Positions 1-6,457 of a stretch of DNA of 6,457 nt are shown here, piece after piece; position 1 is the first letter of the stretch, and each line of letters opens with the position of its first letter. A model generated the notes under the pieces. That model saw only the letters and a list, made by a program, of their open reading frames with translations, made no database searches and had not been told where the DNA came from. Source of the DNA: Firmicutes bacterium UBA6226 (lineage in GTDB: Bacteria; Bacillota_A; Clostridia; Peptostreptococcales; Acidaminobacteraceae). Location: positions 1-6,457 of the forward strand of contig DJWQ01000198.1 of assembly GCA_002441045.1 (NCBI GenBank). Reading direction: 5' to 3'. The position numbers and the translations under genes were made by a program.

Positions 1-766
1 TAATAGAGATCATTGGTAAAATTGCGTTTCTAAATGTGTGTTTAAAAAATACAGTGACTGGCTTTAATCCTTTTGACTTAGCAGTTCTTACATAATCCTG
101 ATGCAAAACATCAAGCATTGACGTTCTTATAAAGGGAACCAATGTACCTACCCAAACTAAAGCGATTGCAATAACTGGTAAAATCAAATGCTTCATAACA
201 TCTACGATTTGAACCCATATATTGGGATACCCTTTTGCAAGATAAAGGATATCTCCCATACCACTTACTGGAAGTATGCCAGGAAAATTTCTTACGAAAG
301 TTAAGACAAGAAGTAATCCAAAATAAAAACTCGGTACTGACGTAAAAATCATAGTTAGTATCAATATTAATGTATCCGTCTTTTTCCTAACTTTTACTGC
401 AGCCAATACGCCAAGTGGCACTGAAACGCCTATTGCTACGAAAAATGCAACACCATTTAACAGTACGGTTCTACCCATGAACTTTAATAAATAGTCGTTT
501 ACTGGTTGTGGTATGACTTTATAATCATAATAATCGCCTAGATCCCCTTTTAAAACATTTGTTACCCATTTTATGTACTTAATATGTATTGGGTCGTAGT
601 ATCCCATTTCTGTAAGCATCTCAGTAACTTCAGCCTGTGATCTGTTCTGATTTACCGCTTGCTTTTCCGCTTTCGATAAGCCAACTTCTAAAAAAGTAAA
701 TGTAATCGCTGTAATTGCAATTAAAATCAAAAGTGCAGATAAAGTTTTCATCAATATTTTTTTCAT
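1..766 (-). CDS. Oligopeptide/dipeptide ABC transporter permease, DppB/OppB type (C-terminus cut by window edge)
   Basis: Inner-membrane permease subunit of a binding-protein-dependent peptide (or, less often, nickel or sugar) ABC importer. It normally pairs with a DppC-type permease, two ATPases and an extracellular solute-binding lipoprotein. The 255 visible codons have no stop. Translation shows a basic N-terminus with a first membrane segment (about residues 8-26), then the extracellular stretch typical of this family (MGYYDP at 54-59, KGDLGDY at 73-79). Further membrane segments lie at about 100-124, 131-157 and 190-213. The EAA loop that docks on the ATPase begins at DYVRTAKSKGL (224-234) and runs to NAILPM (247-252). 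Family members are usually about 305-340 residues, so some 50-85 are missing to the left. The ATG at 766 is set by an AGGAGG site five bases upstream. The gene follows a terminator and is probably the first of its own operon. Substrate cannot be told from the permease; family assignment is secure. Confidence 0.93.
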   Translation of the reverse strand, partial: MKKILMKTLSALLILIAITAITFTFLEVGLSKAEKQAVNQNRSQAEVTEMLTEMGYYDPIHIKYIKWVTNVLKGDLGDYYDYKVIPQPVNDYLLKFMGRTVLLNGVAFFVAIGVSVPLGVLAAVKVRKKTDTLILILTMIFTSVPSFYFGLLLVLTFVRNFPGILPVSGMGDILYLAKGYPNIWVQIVDVMKHLILPVIAIALVWVGTLVPFIRTSMLDVLHQDYVRTAKSKGLKPVTVFFKHTFRNAILPMISI

Positions 767-769
767 AAT

Positions 770-777
770 CTCCTCCT
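770..777 (-). promoter_or_regulatory. Strong ribosome binding site of the permease gene
   Basis: On the minus strand the sequence reads AGGAGGAG followed by ATT and the ATG. The AGGAGG core ends five bases before the start codon. This fixes the start at 766 and indicates efficient initiation independent of any upstream gene. Confidence 0.85.
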
Positions 778-781
778 TTTG

Positions 782-817
782 ATTATACTAACATAGTTAG
801 TTCTGGGTTTGTCTGAA
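782..817 (-). promoter_or_regulatory. Weak candidate promoter for the peptide permease operon
   Basis: Two readings are possible. (a) TTCAGA (817-812) and TATGTT (795-790) separated by 16 bases; each matches the housekeeping consensus at four of six positions, and the start of transcription would leave the full ribosome binding site in the leader. (b) A perfect TATAAT (787-782), but it has no good -35 at 16-18 bases and lies so close to the ribosome binding site that the transcript would begin inside it. A promoter is expected here because a terminator lies just upstream, but the exact hexamers are uncertain. Confidence 0.3.
787..801. promoter_or_regulatory. Perfect 15-base palindrome, candidate operator upstream of the permease gene
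   Basis: ACTAAC-ATA-GTTAGT is a perfect inverted repeat with 6-base arms and a 3-base centre. It lies 21 bases upstream of the permease start codon. It is not followed by a T-run, and its short loop and weak arms make a terminator unlikely. Its size and position fit a dimeric repressor or activator site, but I cannot name the regulator. It overlaps both promoter-like -10 candidates described for the adjacent stretch. Confidence 0.4.
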
Positions 818-848
818 TTTTCTGTAAGGAATGCCTTAAAAAAGAATT

Positions 849-886
849 AAAAAGTGTGATTCTAGAAAAAAACTAAAATCACACTT
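849..886 (-). terminator. Rho-independent terminator of the SLH/giant-protein operon
   Basis: The arms 852-861 and 877-886 are perfect 10-base inverted repeats (minus strand AAGTGTGATT then AATCACACTT). Inside them a further three pairs form (TAG 863-865 with CTA 873-875) around an A/T-only loop. On the minus strand the hairpin runs straight into a short T-run (853-849), then an A/T-rich stretch with a second T-run (843-838). It lies 18 bases after the stop codon of the giant gene. The plus strand has no T-run after the hairpin, so it should act in one direction only. The stem holds only three G:C pairs, so it may be of moderate strength. Confidence 0.75.
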
Positions 887-903
887 AATCTTATGACTAT
901 TTA

Positions 904-3900
904 CTATTCACCATACTTTGGCTGATGGTATATCATATCGTACACATTCCCAGTGAGATCAATATCATCTATAACTGAACGAACCTCCTTACTCCCTCTT
1001 CTAGCGATTATTTCAATAAAATAAGGTGCCTTTAATCGATTGTCGTCGAAATCCAAAGTCTCGCCAGCCAGTGGTAGGATATAAGTAACTTCCCACACTG
1101 AGGATTGCTCGTTACCTCTGATCTTATAAAAAGTTAACGGGAACTCTGGTTCAAAACCTATCTCATTTCTATAGTAATAGGTTTGTCCAACCTTGTTCGT
1201 ATAAGACATCGCTTCAAGTTCAGGGGATAACTGCAGCGCAACACGATCTGGATTTCCAGATATTTCTGCAGTAATCTTAATTTTTTCATAGGAAAGAAAA
1301 CGATGTGGCATGTAACTCAACCGTTTACCAAAAAGATCTATCTGTCCCCGCCAATGTTGCCAATACCCAGTTACTTCTACACTGCTTATATTCAGTGCAA
1401 GTACTTCTCTTGTTAATAAATCTTTTGCTGTTTTTCCAGATGCAGTACTTGCTGTAAATTCAAAGCTATAATCGCCCTCTGTCAAATCAGTTGGTACTGT
1501 GAACTGTAATTTCCATGAGATATCACCTGTTATACCATCAACTTTGTCCTTTTGCATGTTCAGCGTTTTTTCATAGGGAGTCCCTTTAAAAAGTGTTACC
1601 GAAGCGGATTCTCCATACTTATTTGTAACCGCTGTAGCAGTGCTACCCAGTCCTGTAATCATCGGTTCCAAAGCACCTTTTATAGTAATAGGGGTCACTA
1701 TTTTAAATGGCAGCCGAATGGTTGTAAATCGTGTTGCATTCGATGTATCTGTCGCCTTTAGTTCGATGTTGTATAAGCCATCTGGCAGGGTTTTTACAAG
1801 TGTTTCACTTACGCTCTGCCAATTGTATGAATTGTATATTTTGGTATTTAATGGGTTTTCGCTGTTTAAATATAACGCGATTGGCTTTATAAGATTGCCA
1901 AATGCGTCTGTTAAAGTGATTGATAGCTCGTGTGGCTTATGATAGTTGGTCACGATGTCGTAAATGACGAGACCTTCTGAAGCTGGGATGGCATGGATTG
2001 AAAATTTACTATCTTGAGATTTTAATTTTGCCCAGATTTGAATAGGTGGTGCATCTGATAATATAAATGTCTTTATCTTCTCATCCGACCAAGCTCCTTC
2101 GATATCCTTTACGATGTACTTCAGTTCATAGTTTCCGGAGGTTAACCGCTCTGGAATCGCATAGTACCAGACATTATCACCGTTGGTTTTACGATACATA
2201 ATCTTTCGATCTCTAATTCCTTTGTCAGGATCTGAAAATTCATGATCGAGATCATAGCTTAGATCTACCCAGTTGGTTAGATATTGATCCGTGTTTTGAT
2301 CATAGGTCCATGAGAGTTCTAAGTCTGCTATTGGTTTTCTATGAACGTACACTTCCATTTGTGCGACATTTGAGTTCTTTTGAAATCCTATGTAACTAGG
2401 AATAGCGTCCCTTATCTTTCTATAAACCGTATACTTCCCAGGTTTGATGAAACTTGTTTTTATGGTCTGAACTTTGAATCCACTTTCTGAATAAGCGGTT
2501 AAGGCGTTTGCTTCTAAGCCCATAGAATTATCATAATAATTTGTATCATGAACGTACTGAATGCCTATATTCGTTAAGGTATCCTTCTCTTCATCAAAGT
2601 CCATAAAATAGGTTTGGAACGTCTCACCTACAAGCAGTAACTTCTTATTGTCAAGCGCTGAATCATTTCCAATAATGTCATTCACTTGAGTCATGATATC
2701 TGACAGCGGCTGATTTGCATCGACAAAAGCATAATATGAAACTGCATTTTTTAATGATGTGTTTCCAACCACTATAACTTTTCCTGATGATTTTTTTATC
2801 ATTGCGTCTAGGTCAGATTGGTTGTTTATTTTGTCTTTGGCAAAGTATACGATGTATTTTTCAGAATCAATGCTTAATGTAGGATCAAATACCTGTTTCG
2901 TTGCTTTGCAGATATTCCCTTGATAATCACCATAATAATTTGAAACCCAACGATAATCCGAAACCCACTCGTAACTTGTGGTACAAACTGTTTTTGTACC
3001 CGTTTGAACCCAACAAGCTAAAGCAACGGTACCCGTATCCGTTTCAAGCCATCCGCATTGACTGCCACTCATAACCCACTTCATTATCGGTTCATCGACA
3101 CAAGTCGTATATTCCTGAGAATAGCCATAATCATAATAACTACCATTGTCACGTACATTGATTCTGTCCAAGACACCAGAATAGCCACCAGAAGAATAGT
3201 TCCACGTCTTCTCAGGATATGTTGAGCCTGTGTTTTGACTTGGTGTAACGTACTTGGTATCACTATAGGTGTACAAATCCCAAATTTGAAGATTTGCAGA
3301 TACGCCTTTAGATTGTCCAAGATTATTGATCCAGTCCACTCTTTTTGCTTTGATTTCATCATTGAGAGCTCTTGTAATACCTTGATCGTTGAGAACCAAT
3401 ACATCTACTTTGGGTATATTCACATCAATGTTAGATTCTATAGCGGTTACTGGTGCCACATTATCAACATAGAAAACTCGCTCCACGGTTGCAGTTCTTT
3501 TATCTGACGCTGTAATAAATTCCGAGATGGTTTCTTGCCCAAAGCTTTCTTCGACATGGAATACGATCTTATATGCACCAAGTTTTGTAGGCATATAAGA
3601 ATCATAACTATCCCAAGGTCCTTGTTTGACTATTTGCTCCGGTTCACCATCGCCGTTCGCATCATAATAGATCACATATTTATTAATACTGATCAAATCG
3701 TCATCATAACTAGAGCCATCATAAGCGAAATCTAATGTCTCACCTCTTATCATCACCCCAGACCAAATATTCGCTATTATTGCGGGTGTGTAATCCTTCT
3801 CAATGTGATAGGTTTGCATATAATCATCTGAAATAAAATAACCACTTGGTATGTCTGAACGCTCAATTAAACTTGGCGGTACAACCGATTCCGCTTTAAT

Positions 3901-5703
3901 ATTAATATCCAGTTCTGATTCGTCTTTCACCAAAAACACCATTTGGTTTGCATCTTTAGTCTCAAATTTTATGCTACCTATAAGATCACAGGTTGCATCA
4001 AAATCAAGGTTGTTTATACTTACATTGCTCAACAGATAAGAACTATTAACCGATGTAAAGTCCGTATTGACTGTGATTTTACGATTTTCTTTAAATGTAC
4101 CGACAGTTTTAAATTGTGCCTTTGGCTTGGTCGTATAAACCACTATATAACTGCTATATTTTACATCTGTTCCCTCACCATCGGTATAAACTATGGAATA
4201 GGTGTAAATTTTATCTTTCCCTATTAATGGGAATAACTGCTGACCTGCAATAAAATTTTCTGAATCAGCTTCTGAAAGCACAACACCATCTAAGATTACT
4301 TTTCGACTTGCATCTACTGGAAGTTCCGTATTATCCAAAACCTTGAAAGTTTCTGTATCGAGCATATACTTCGGTGCAGATATATCTAATCTGACTTTCT
4401 TCACAAGCGGTTTAGTAGGTGTGGTCTCTTTTGTTCCATCTTCATCTATGACAGGATCGGGTGCGGATTGACTATCTAAACTACTAATAGTCTGTGTGAT
4501 AGAATCGCCATTATAAAAATAAAGAGTAATCGTACCATTGAAAGCAATATCTAAGGTTTTCTCTGTTCCAGTGCCTTTTAATTTATTGTTGTACTTGCTG
4601 TAAGGAATTTTTAAAGTGAACGTATTTGAACCTGCGTTACCATTGGGTTTAATATTTGTAACCGTTGTGGTTTCATTCGTAACCGTGTCTTGCAGTTTCA
4701 AAGTCCACGATTCAATTTCAGTTCTTGTATAATAGATGGTTCTTGCAACTTCTACAGGCACACCTTTGTAAGTTGTATAAGGCGACCACAGTTCGTTATC
4801 TCTGTATTTGCCTGTTAACTTTACTTCGTAACTGAGGTCAATTTCATTTGTTGCACTAAGCCCTTCTCCGGTTTTGTTAACTGCAATAAAGGGTGCAAGT
4901 TCAAATTTTGACTTGTTTTGAGTTATTTTATTGAGTGAGAACATTTGATAATAAACGACATCTGACTGATGATACATCAGCGTTTCACCAGGGAATCGTG
5001 TTGTCGGTGCAGTCAGAACATGTGCGTAATTATAAGCTTCTTTGTTTGCATCTGTTGAAGTGGTTATTTTAAAGGGTAAGGTTTCTGAGATCCAGTTGCG
5101 AACAGATTGGGCTTGGGTGTCAGAGTTTTTTGCAGTTTGATAATATTGACTTCCCTCTTTAATACGAGTGGTATTATAATAGTCACTTTCTAAATCCCAA
5201 ATTCTATAAATCCACTTTTTACTTTCGGGTTTGCGTCCTGAATCAGAATCAGCGGGGAAATCTAAGTTAACGTACTTATTGCCCTTTGAATCAAAGCCAT
5301 GATATCGGTATTCACCCAAAAGTCCATTAGACTTATAGTAACCTTGATTTTTATTGCCTACGGTTAAATCACCCGTGTAGTTTTTTAAAGTAGCATTTTT
5401 GAAATCATTGTTACTTAAACTACTATGGTCGCCATAAACCGCTATGTGCTGATCCATCCAAAGCTCAATATTAAAAAACCAACCGTTATCACTCTTATAA
5501 GGTAAATCAAGTGGCACACCATAATAGGTTTTAAAAGCTTCCCATGTTTGACCGTTTTTAGTGGCTGAGGTAAAGTAATCCTTCGATTCATCATAGATGG
5601 ATGGACTAGAATTTACAGCATAGGTAGTCTGACTATCGACAAAAGGTACAATCATTGCCAGTATTAAAAAAAGGCATACAATTCTTTTTAGTGTTAAATT
5701 CAC
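904..5703 (-). CDS. Giant exported multidomain protein with PKD/Ig-like domains, 1599 residues
   Basis: A very large secreted protein of unknown function. The start is GTG at 5703, behind AAGGAG seven bases upstream. It gives a classic signal peptide: a basic LKR, a hydrophobic stretch (about residues 8-22) and likely cleavage after TYA at 27-29. Visible regions: an aromatic N-terminal module (about 35-250, with GEYRYHGFD at 130-138); beta-rich regions (about 280-410 and 435-610) joined by an acidic Thr/Pro linker (414-433); a PKD/Ig-like domain (640-755) holding the calcium-type loop DANGDGEPE (681-689); a predicted alpha/beta domain (760-1065) containing a Cys/Trp/Tyr-rich stretch (840-940); more beta-sandwich domains (about 1066-1120, 1120-1216, 1217-1335, 1335-1440); and a C-terminal module (1445-1599). 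There is no LPxTG motif, SLH repeat or C-terminal membrane anchor. The C-terminal half resembles large uncharacterised exported proteins of Clostridia and Paenibacillus (I recall the label Athe_2463, unverified). It ends in tandem TAG TAA stops. Adhesin, S-layer-associated or polysaccharide-binding roles are guesses. Confidence 0.88.
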   Translation of the reverse strand: MNLTLKRIVCLFLILAMIVPFVDSQTTYAVNSSPSIYDESKDYFTSATKNGQTWEAFKTYYGVPLDLPYKSDNGWFFNIELWMDQHIAVYGDHSSLSNNDFKNATLKNYTGDLTVGNKNQGYYKSNGLLGEYRYHGFDSKGNKYVNLDFPADSDSGRKPESKKWIYRIWDLESDYYNTTRIKEGSQYYQTAKNSDTQAQSVRNWISETLPFKITTSTDANKEAYNYAHVLTAPTTRFPGETLMYHQSDVVYYQMFSLNKITQNKSKFELAPFIAVNKTGEGLSATNEIDLSYEVKLTGKYRDNELWSPYTTYKGVPVEVARTIYYTRTEIESWTLKLQDTVTNETTTVTNIKPNGNAGSNTFTLKIPYSKYNNKLKGTGTEKTLDIAFNGTITLYFYNGDSITQTISSLDSQSAPDPVIDEDGTKETTPTKPLVKKVRLDISAPKYMLDTETFKVLDNTELPVDASRKVILDGVVLSEADSENFIAGQQLFPLIGKDKIYTYSIVYTDGEGTDVKYSSYIVVYTTKPKAQFKTVGTFKENRKITVNTDFTSVNSSYLLSNVSINNLDFDATCDLIGSIKFETKDANQMVFLVKDESELDINIKAESVVPPSLIERSDIPSGYFISDDYMQTYHIEKDYTPAIIANIWSGVMIRGETLDFAYDGSSYDDDLISINKYVIYYDANGDGEPEQIVKQGPWDSYDSYMPTKLGAYKIVFHVEESFGQETISEFITASDKRTATVERVFYVDNVAPVTAIESNIDVNIPKVDVLVLNDQGITRALNDEIKAKRVDWINNLGQSKGVSANLQIWDLYTYSDTKYVTPSQNTGSTYPEKTWNYSSGGYSGVLDRINVRDNGSYYDYGYSQEYTTCVDEPIMKWVMSGSQCGWLETDTGTVALACWVQTGTKTVCTTSYEWVSDYRWVSNYYGDYQGNICKATKQVFDPTLSIDSEKYIVYFAKDKINNQSDLDAMIKKSSGKVIVVGNTSLKNAVSYYAFVDANQPLSDIMTQVNDIIGNDSALDNKKLLLVGETFQTYFMDFDEEKDTLTNIGIQYVHDTNYYDNSMGLEANALTAYSESGFKVQTIKTSFIKPGKYTVYRKIRDAIPSYIGFQKNSNVAQMEVYVHRKPIADLELSWTYDQNTDQYLTNWVDLSYDLDHEFSDPDKGIRDRKIMYRKTNGDNVWYYAIPERLTSGNYELKYIVKDIEGAWSDEKIKTFILSDAPPIQIWAKLKSQDSKFSIHAIPASEGLVIYDIVTNYHKPHELSITLTDAFGNLIKPIALYLNSENPLNTKIYNSYNWQSVSETLVKTLPDGLYNIELKATDTSNATRFTTIRLPFKIVTPITIKGALEPMITGLGSTATAVTNKYGESASVTLFKGTPYEKTLNMQKDKVDGITGDISWKLQFTVPTDLTEGDYSFEFTASTASGKTAKDLLTREVLALNISSVEVTGYWQHWRGQIDLFGKRLSYMPHRFLSYEKIKITAEISGNPDRVALQLSPELEAMSYTNKVGQTYYYRNEIGFEPEFPLTFYKIRGNEQSSVWEVTYILPLAGETLDFDDNRLKAPYFIEIIARRGSKEVRSVIDDIDLTGNVYDMIYHQPKYGE
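2932..3078 (-). repeat. Degenerate Trp-Val repeat inside the giant protein
   Basis: Residues 876-924 of the giant protein carry five copies of a short W-[VL]-x-x unit: WVMS (876), WLET (885), WVQT (898), WVSD (913) and WVSN (919). The last two lie six residues apart, and the DNA shows the matching 8-base direct repeat GAAACCCA at 2942-2949 and 2960-2967 (plus strand), 18 bases apart. The pair WLETDTGTV and WVQTGTKTV is a second, 13-residue repeat. Spacing is irregular (9, 13, 15 and 6 residues), so this is a diverged internal duplication and not a tandem array. Confidence 0.55.
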
Positions 5704-5710
5704 GCCATCA

Positions 5711-5716
5711 CTCCTT
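5711..5716 (-). promoter_or_regulatory. Ribosome binding site for the giant gene, overlapping the upstream stop codon
   Basis: The minus strand reads TAAGGAG, seven bases, then GTG. The TAA is the stop of the SLH-protein gene and its last two bases form part of AAGGAG. This decides the GTG start at 5703, since no other start nearby has such a site and still yields the full signal peptide. The arrangement suggests that ribosomes ending the first gene start the second. Confidence 0.8.
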
Positions 5717-6457
5717 ACTGAAATTTGACAGAGTATTCAATTTGAATATGGTCTCCTGTATTACTAAGTTTTACGTTTCTACCGCCTATGCCAAATTTAA
5801 TTAACTCGATGGCATCCAGTTGAACTGCGCCATTTATTTTTTCAATCACCTTTTGTGCATCTGCTTTAAATGAAAACTGAATTGCTTTTTCAATAAAACC
5901 ACGGTATTTTTCAAAATTGGATTTATCAAGCGAAAAGCTATAGGCATAATCAGTATAAAGATAGCCATTAGCACCAAAAATCAACTCTACATTTGTTGGG
6001 AGCATGACTGTTTGATCGCCATATTGAGGATAATTCTTAAATATACTCATATAGTCATTTTTACTTTTATGACCATAAACACTGAAACCATCTTGACCAA
6101 CGCTGAATAGGTAAAAGGGTTGATCTCCCATTTCAAGCGTAACTTTATTCAAATACTGTCCTAGTTCAAACATTTCAGTCACATTAATGCCTTTATAAAC
6201 TGGCATATAAAAAGTTTTATCTACGAGCTTAAAAGTGCCGTTGTTGTAGATGTCCGTTTCAGCGAAAACACGTTCACCGTTCTCTTTAACCCAGTAGTAA
6301 GCACCTAGTGTAGCTTCAAAATCATATGATGGTTTATCTCTCAACTCAGTATTAATAATTTTACTGATAAAAGTCGTCGCTTCTTCACGAGTAGAAAAGC
6401 TTGCTCCTCTGAAGGTCTTATCTGAGTAACCGGTTGTAATGCCCATCTTATATGCAT
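5715..6457 (-). CDS. SLH-domain surface protein, C-terminal part (N-terminus beyond window edge)
   Basis: The frame is open to the window end, so the ATG at 6446 is an internal codon and not the start. The first visible residues, AYKMGITTGYSD then TFRG and FSTREEATTFISKI, are the second half of an S-layer homology domain. In this family the A-x-x-x-G-I-x-x-G-Y-x-D and TREE signatures mark repeats that bind pyruvylated secondary cell-wall polymer and hold proteins on the surface of Gram-positive cells. SLH domains usually come in threes; this would be the last, with the others outside the window. After it comes a region of about 210 residues rich in Tyr, Phe and Lys, with no cysteine, no membrane segment and no family I recognise. 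The gene lies 11 bases before the giant exported-protein gene in the same operon, so the two products likely act together at the cell surface. The SLH call is firm; the function of the C-terminal region is unknown. Confidence 0.88.
   Translation of the reverse strand, partial: AYKMGITTGYSDKTFRGASFSTREEATTFISKIINTELRDKPSYDFEATLGAYYWVKENGERVFAETDIYNNGTFKLVDKTFYMPVYKGINVTEMFELGQYLNKVTLEMGDQPFYLFSVGQDGFSVYGHKSKNDYMSIFKNYPQYGDQTVMLPTNVELIFGANGYLYTDYAYSFSLDKSNFEKYRGFIEKAIQFSFKADAQKVIEKINGAVQLDAIELIKFGIGGRNVKLSNTGDHIQIEYSVKFQ

Noticed and set aside
852..886. Bidirectional terminator
   Set aside because: The plus strand has no T-run after the hairpin, and no plus-strand gene ends there.
1552..1942. 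Two overlapping plus-strand open frames (69 and 100 codons)
   Set aside because: Both lie wholly inside the giant minus-strand gene, overlap each other in different frames, lack a convincing ribosome binding site and give products with no recognisable domain. They are shadows.
3084..3404. Minus-strand open frame of 106 codons in another frame of the giant gene
   Set aside because: Fully nested in the giant gene, no signal peptide or domain, and the host frame encodes a coherent exported protein across it.
3392..3405. Functional von Willebrand A metal-binding site in the giant protein
   Set aside because: The D-x-G-x-T at residues 773-777 lacks the two serines of the D-x-S-x-S motif, so I keep only a tentative fold resemblance and do not call a VWA domain.
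3235..4227. Plus-strand open frames at 3235-3507, 3535-3735, 3851-4039 and 3943-4227
   Set aside because: Antisense to the giant gene, short, without ribosome binding sites or family features. AT-rich coding DNA commonly produces such frames on the opposite strand.
6444..6446. ATG as the start of the SLH-domain gene
   Set aside because: The frame continues upstream through Ala-Tyr-Lys, completing the SLH signature A-x-x-x-G-I-x-x-G-Y-x-D. Starting at this Met would cut the domain in half, so the gene is partial at the window edge.

Overview
The window looks like a piece of a low-GC Gram-positive (Firmicutes, most likely clostridial or related) chromosome. The DNA is AT-rich, ribosome binding sites are strong AGGAGG types, one gene starts with GTG behind a good Shine-Dalgarno, and a partial S-layer homology (SLH) domain is encoded at the right edge. 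All three real genes lie on the minus strand, so the biological order is right to left.

Right edge (5715-6457): the 3' part of a gene for an SLH-domain surface protein. The reading frame stays open to the window end. It begins inside an SLH repeat and continues into a C-terminal region of about 210 residues that I do not recognise. Eleven bases later comes a giant gene (904-5703, 1599 codons) for an exported protein. It has a signal peptide, several predicted beta-sandwich (PKD/Ig-like) domains, one DxNxDG calcium-type loop, and a predicted alpha/beta domain that seems to be interrupted by an aromatic, cysteine-containing insert. The Shine-Dalgarno of the giant gene overlaps the stop codon of the SLH gene, so the two are almost certainly co-transcribed and probably translationally coupled. 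The giant gene ends in tandem stops (TAG TAA) followed by a rho-independent terminator at about 849-886, which closes this unit.

Left edge (1-766): the first 255 codons of an oligopeptide/dipeptide ABC transporter permease (DppB/OppB type), with its own strong ribosome binding site. It is separated from the terminator by about 70 bases holding a perfect 15-base palindrome and weak promoter-like hexamers. It is probably the first gene of a separate peptide-transport operon that continues outside the window.

The most plausible joint role, by inference, is a cell-surface pair: an SLH protein held on the wall polymer and a very large secreted multidomain protein with no anchor of its own. No RNA genes, CRISPR arrays, insertion sequences or attachment sites were seen. 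There is no gene-free stretch over 300 bases; the longest is the 137-base gap at 767-903.
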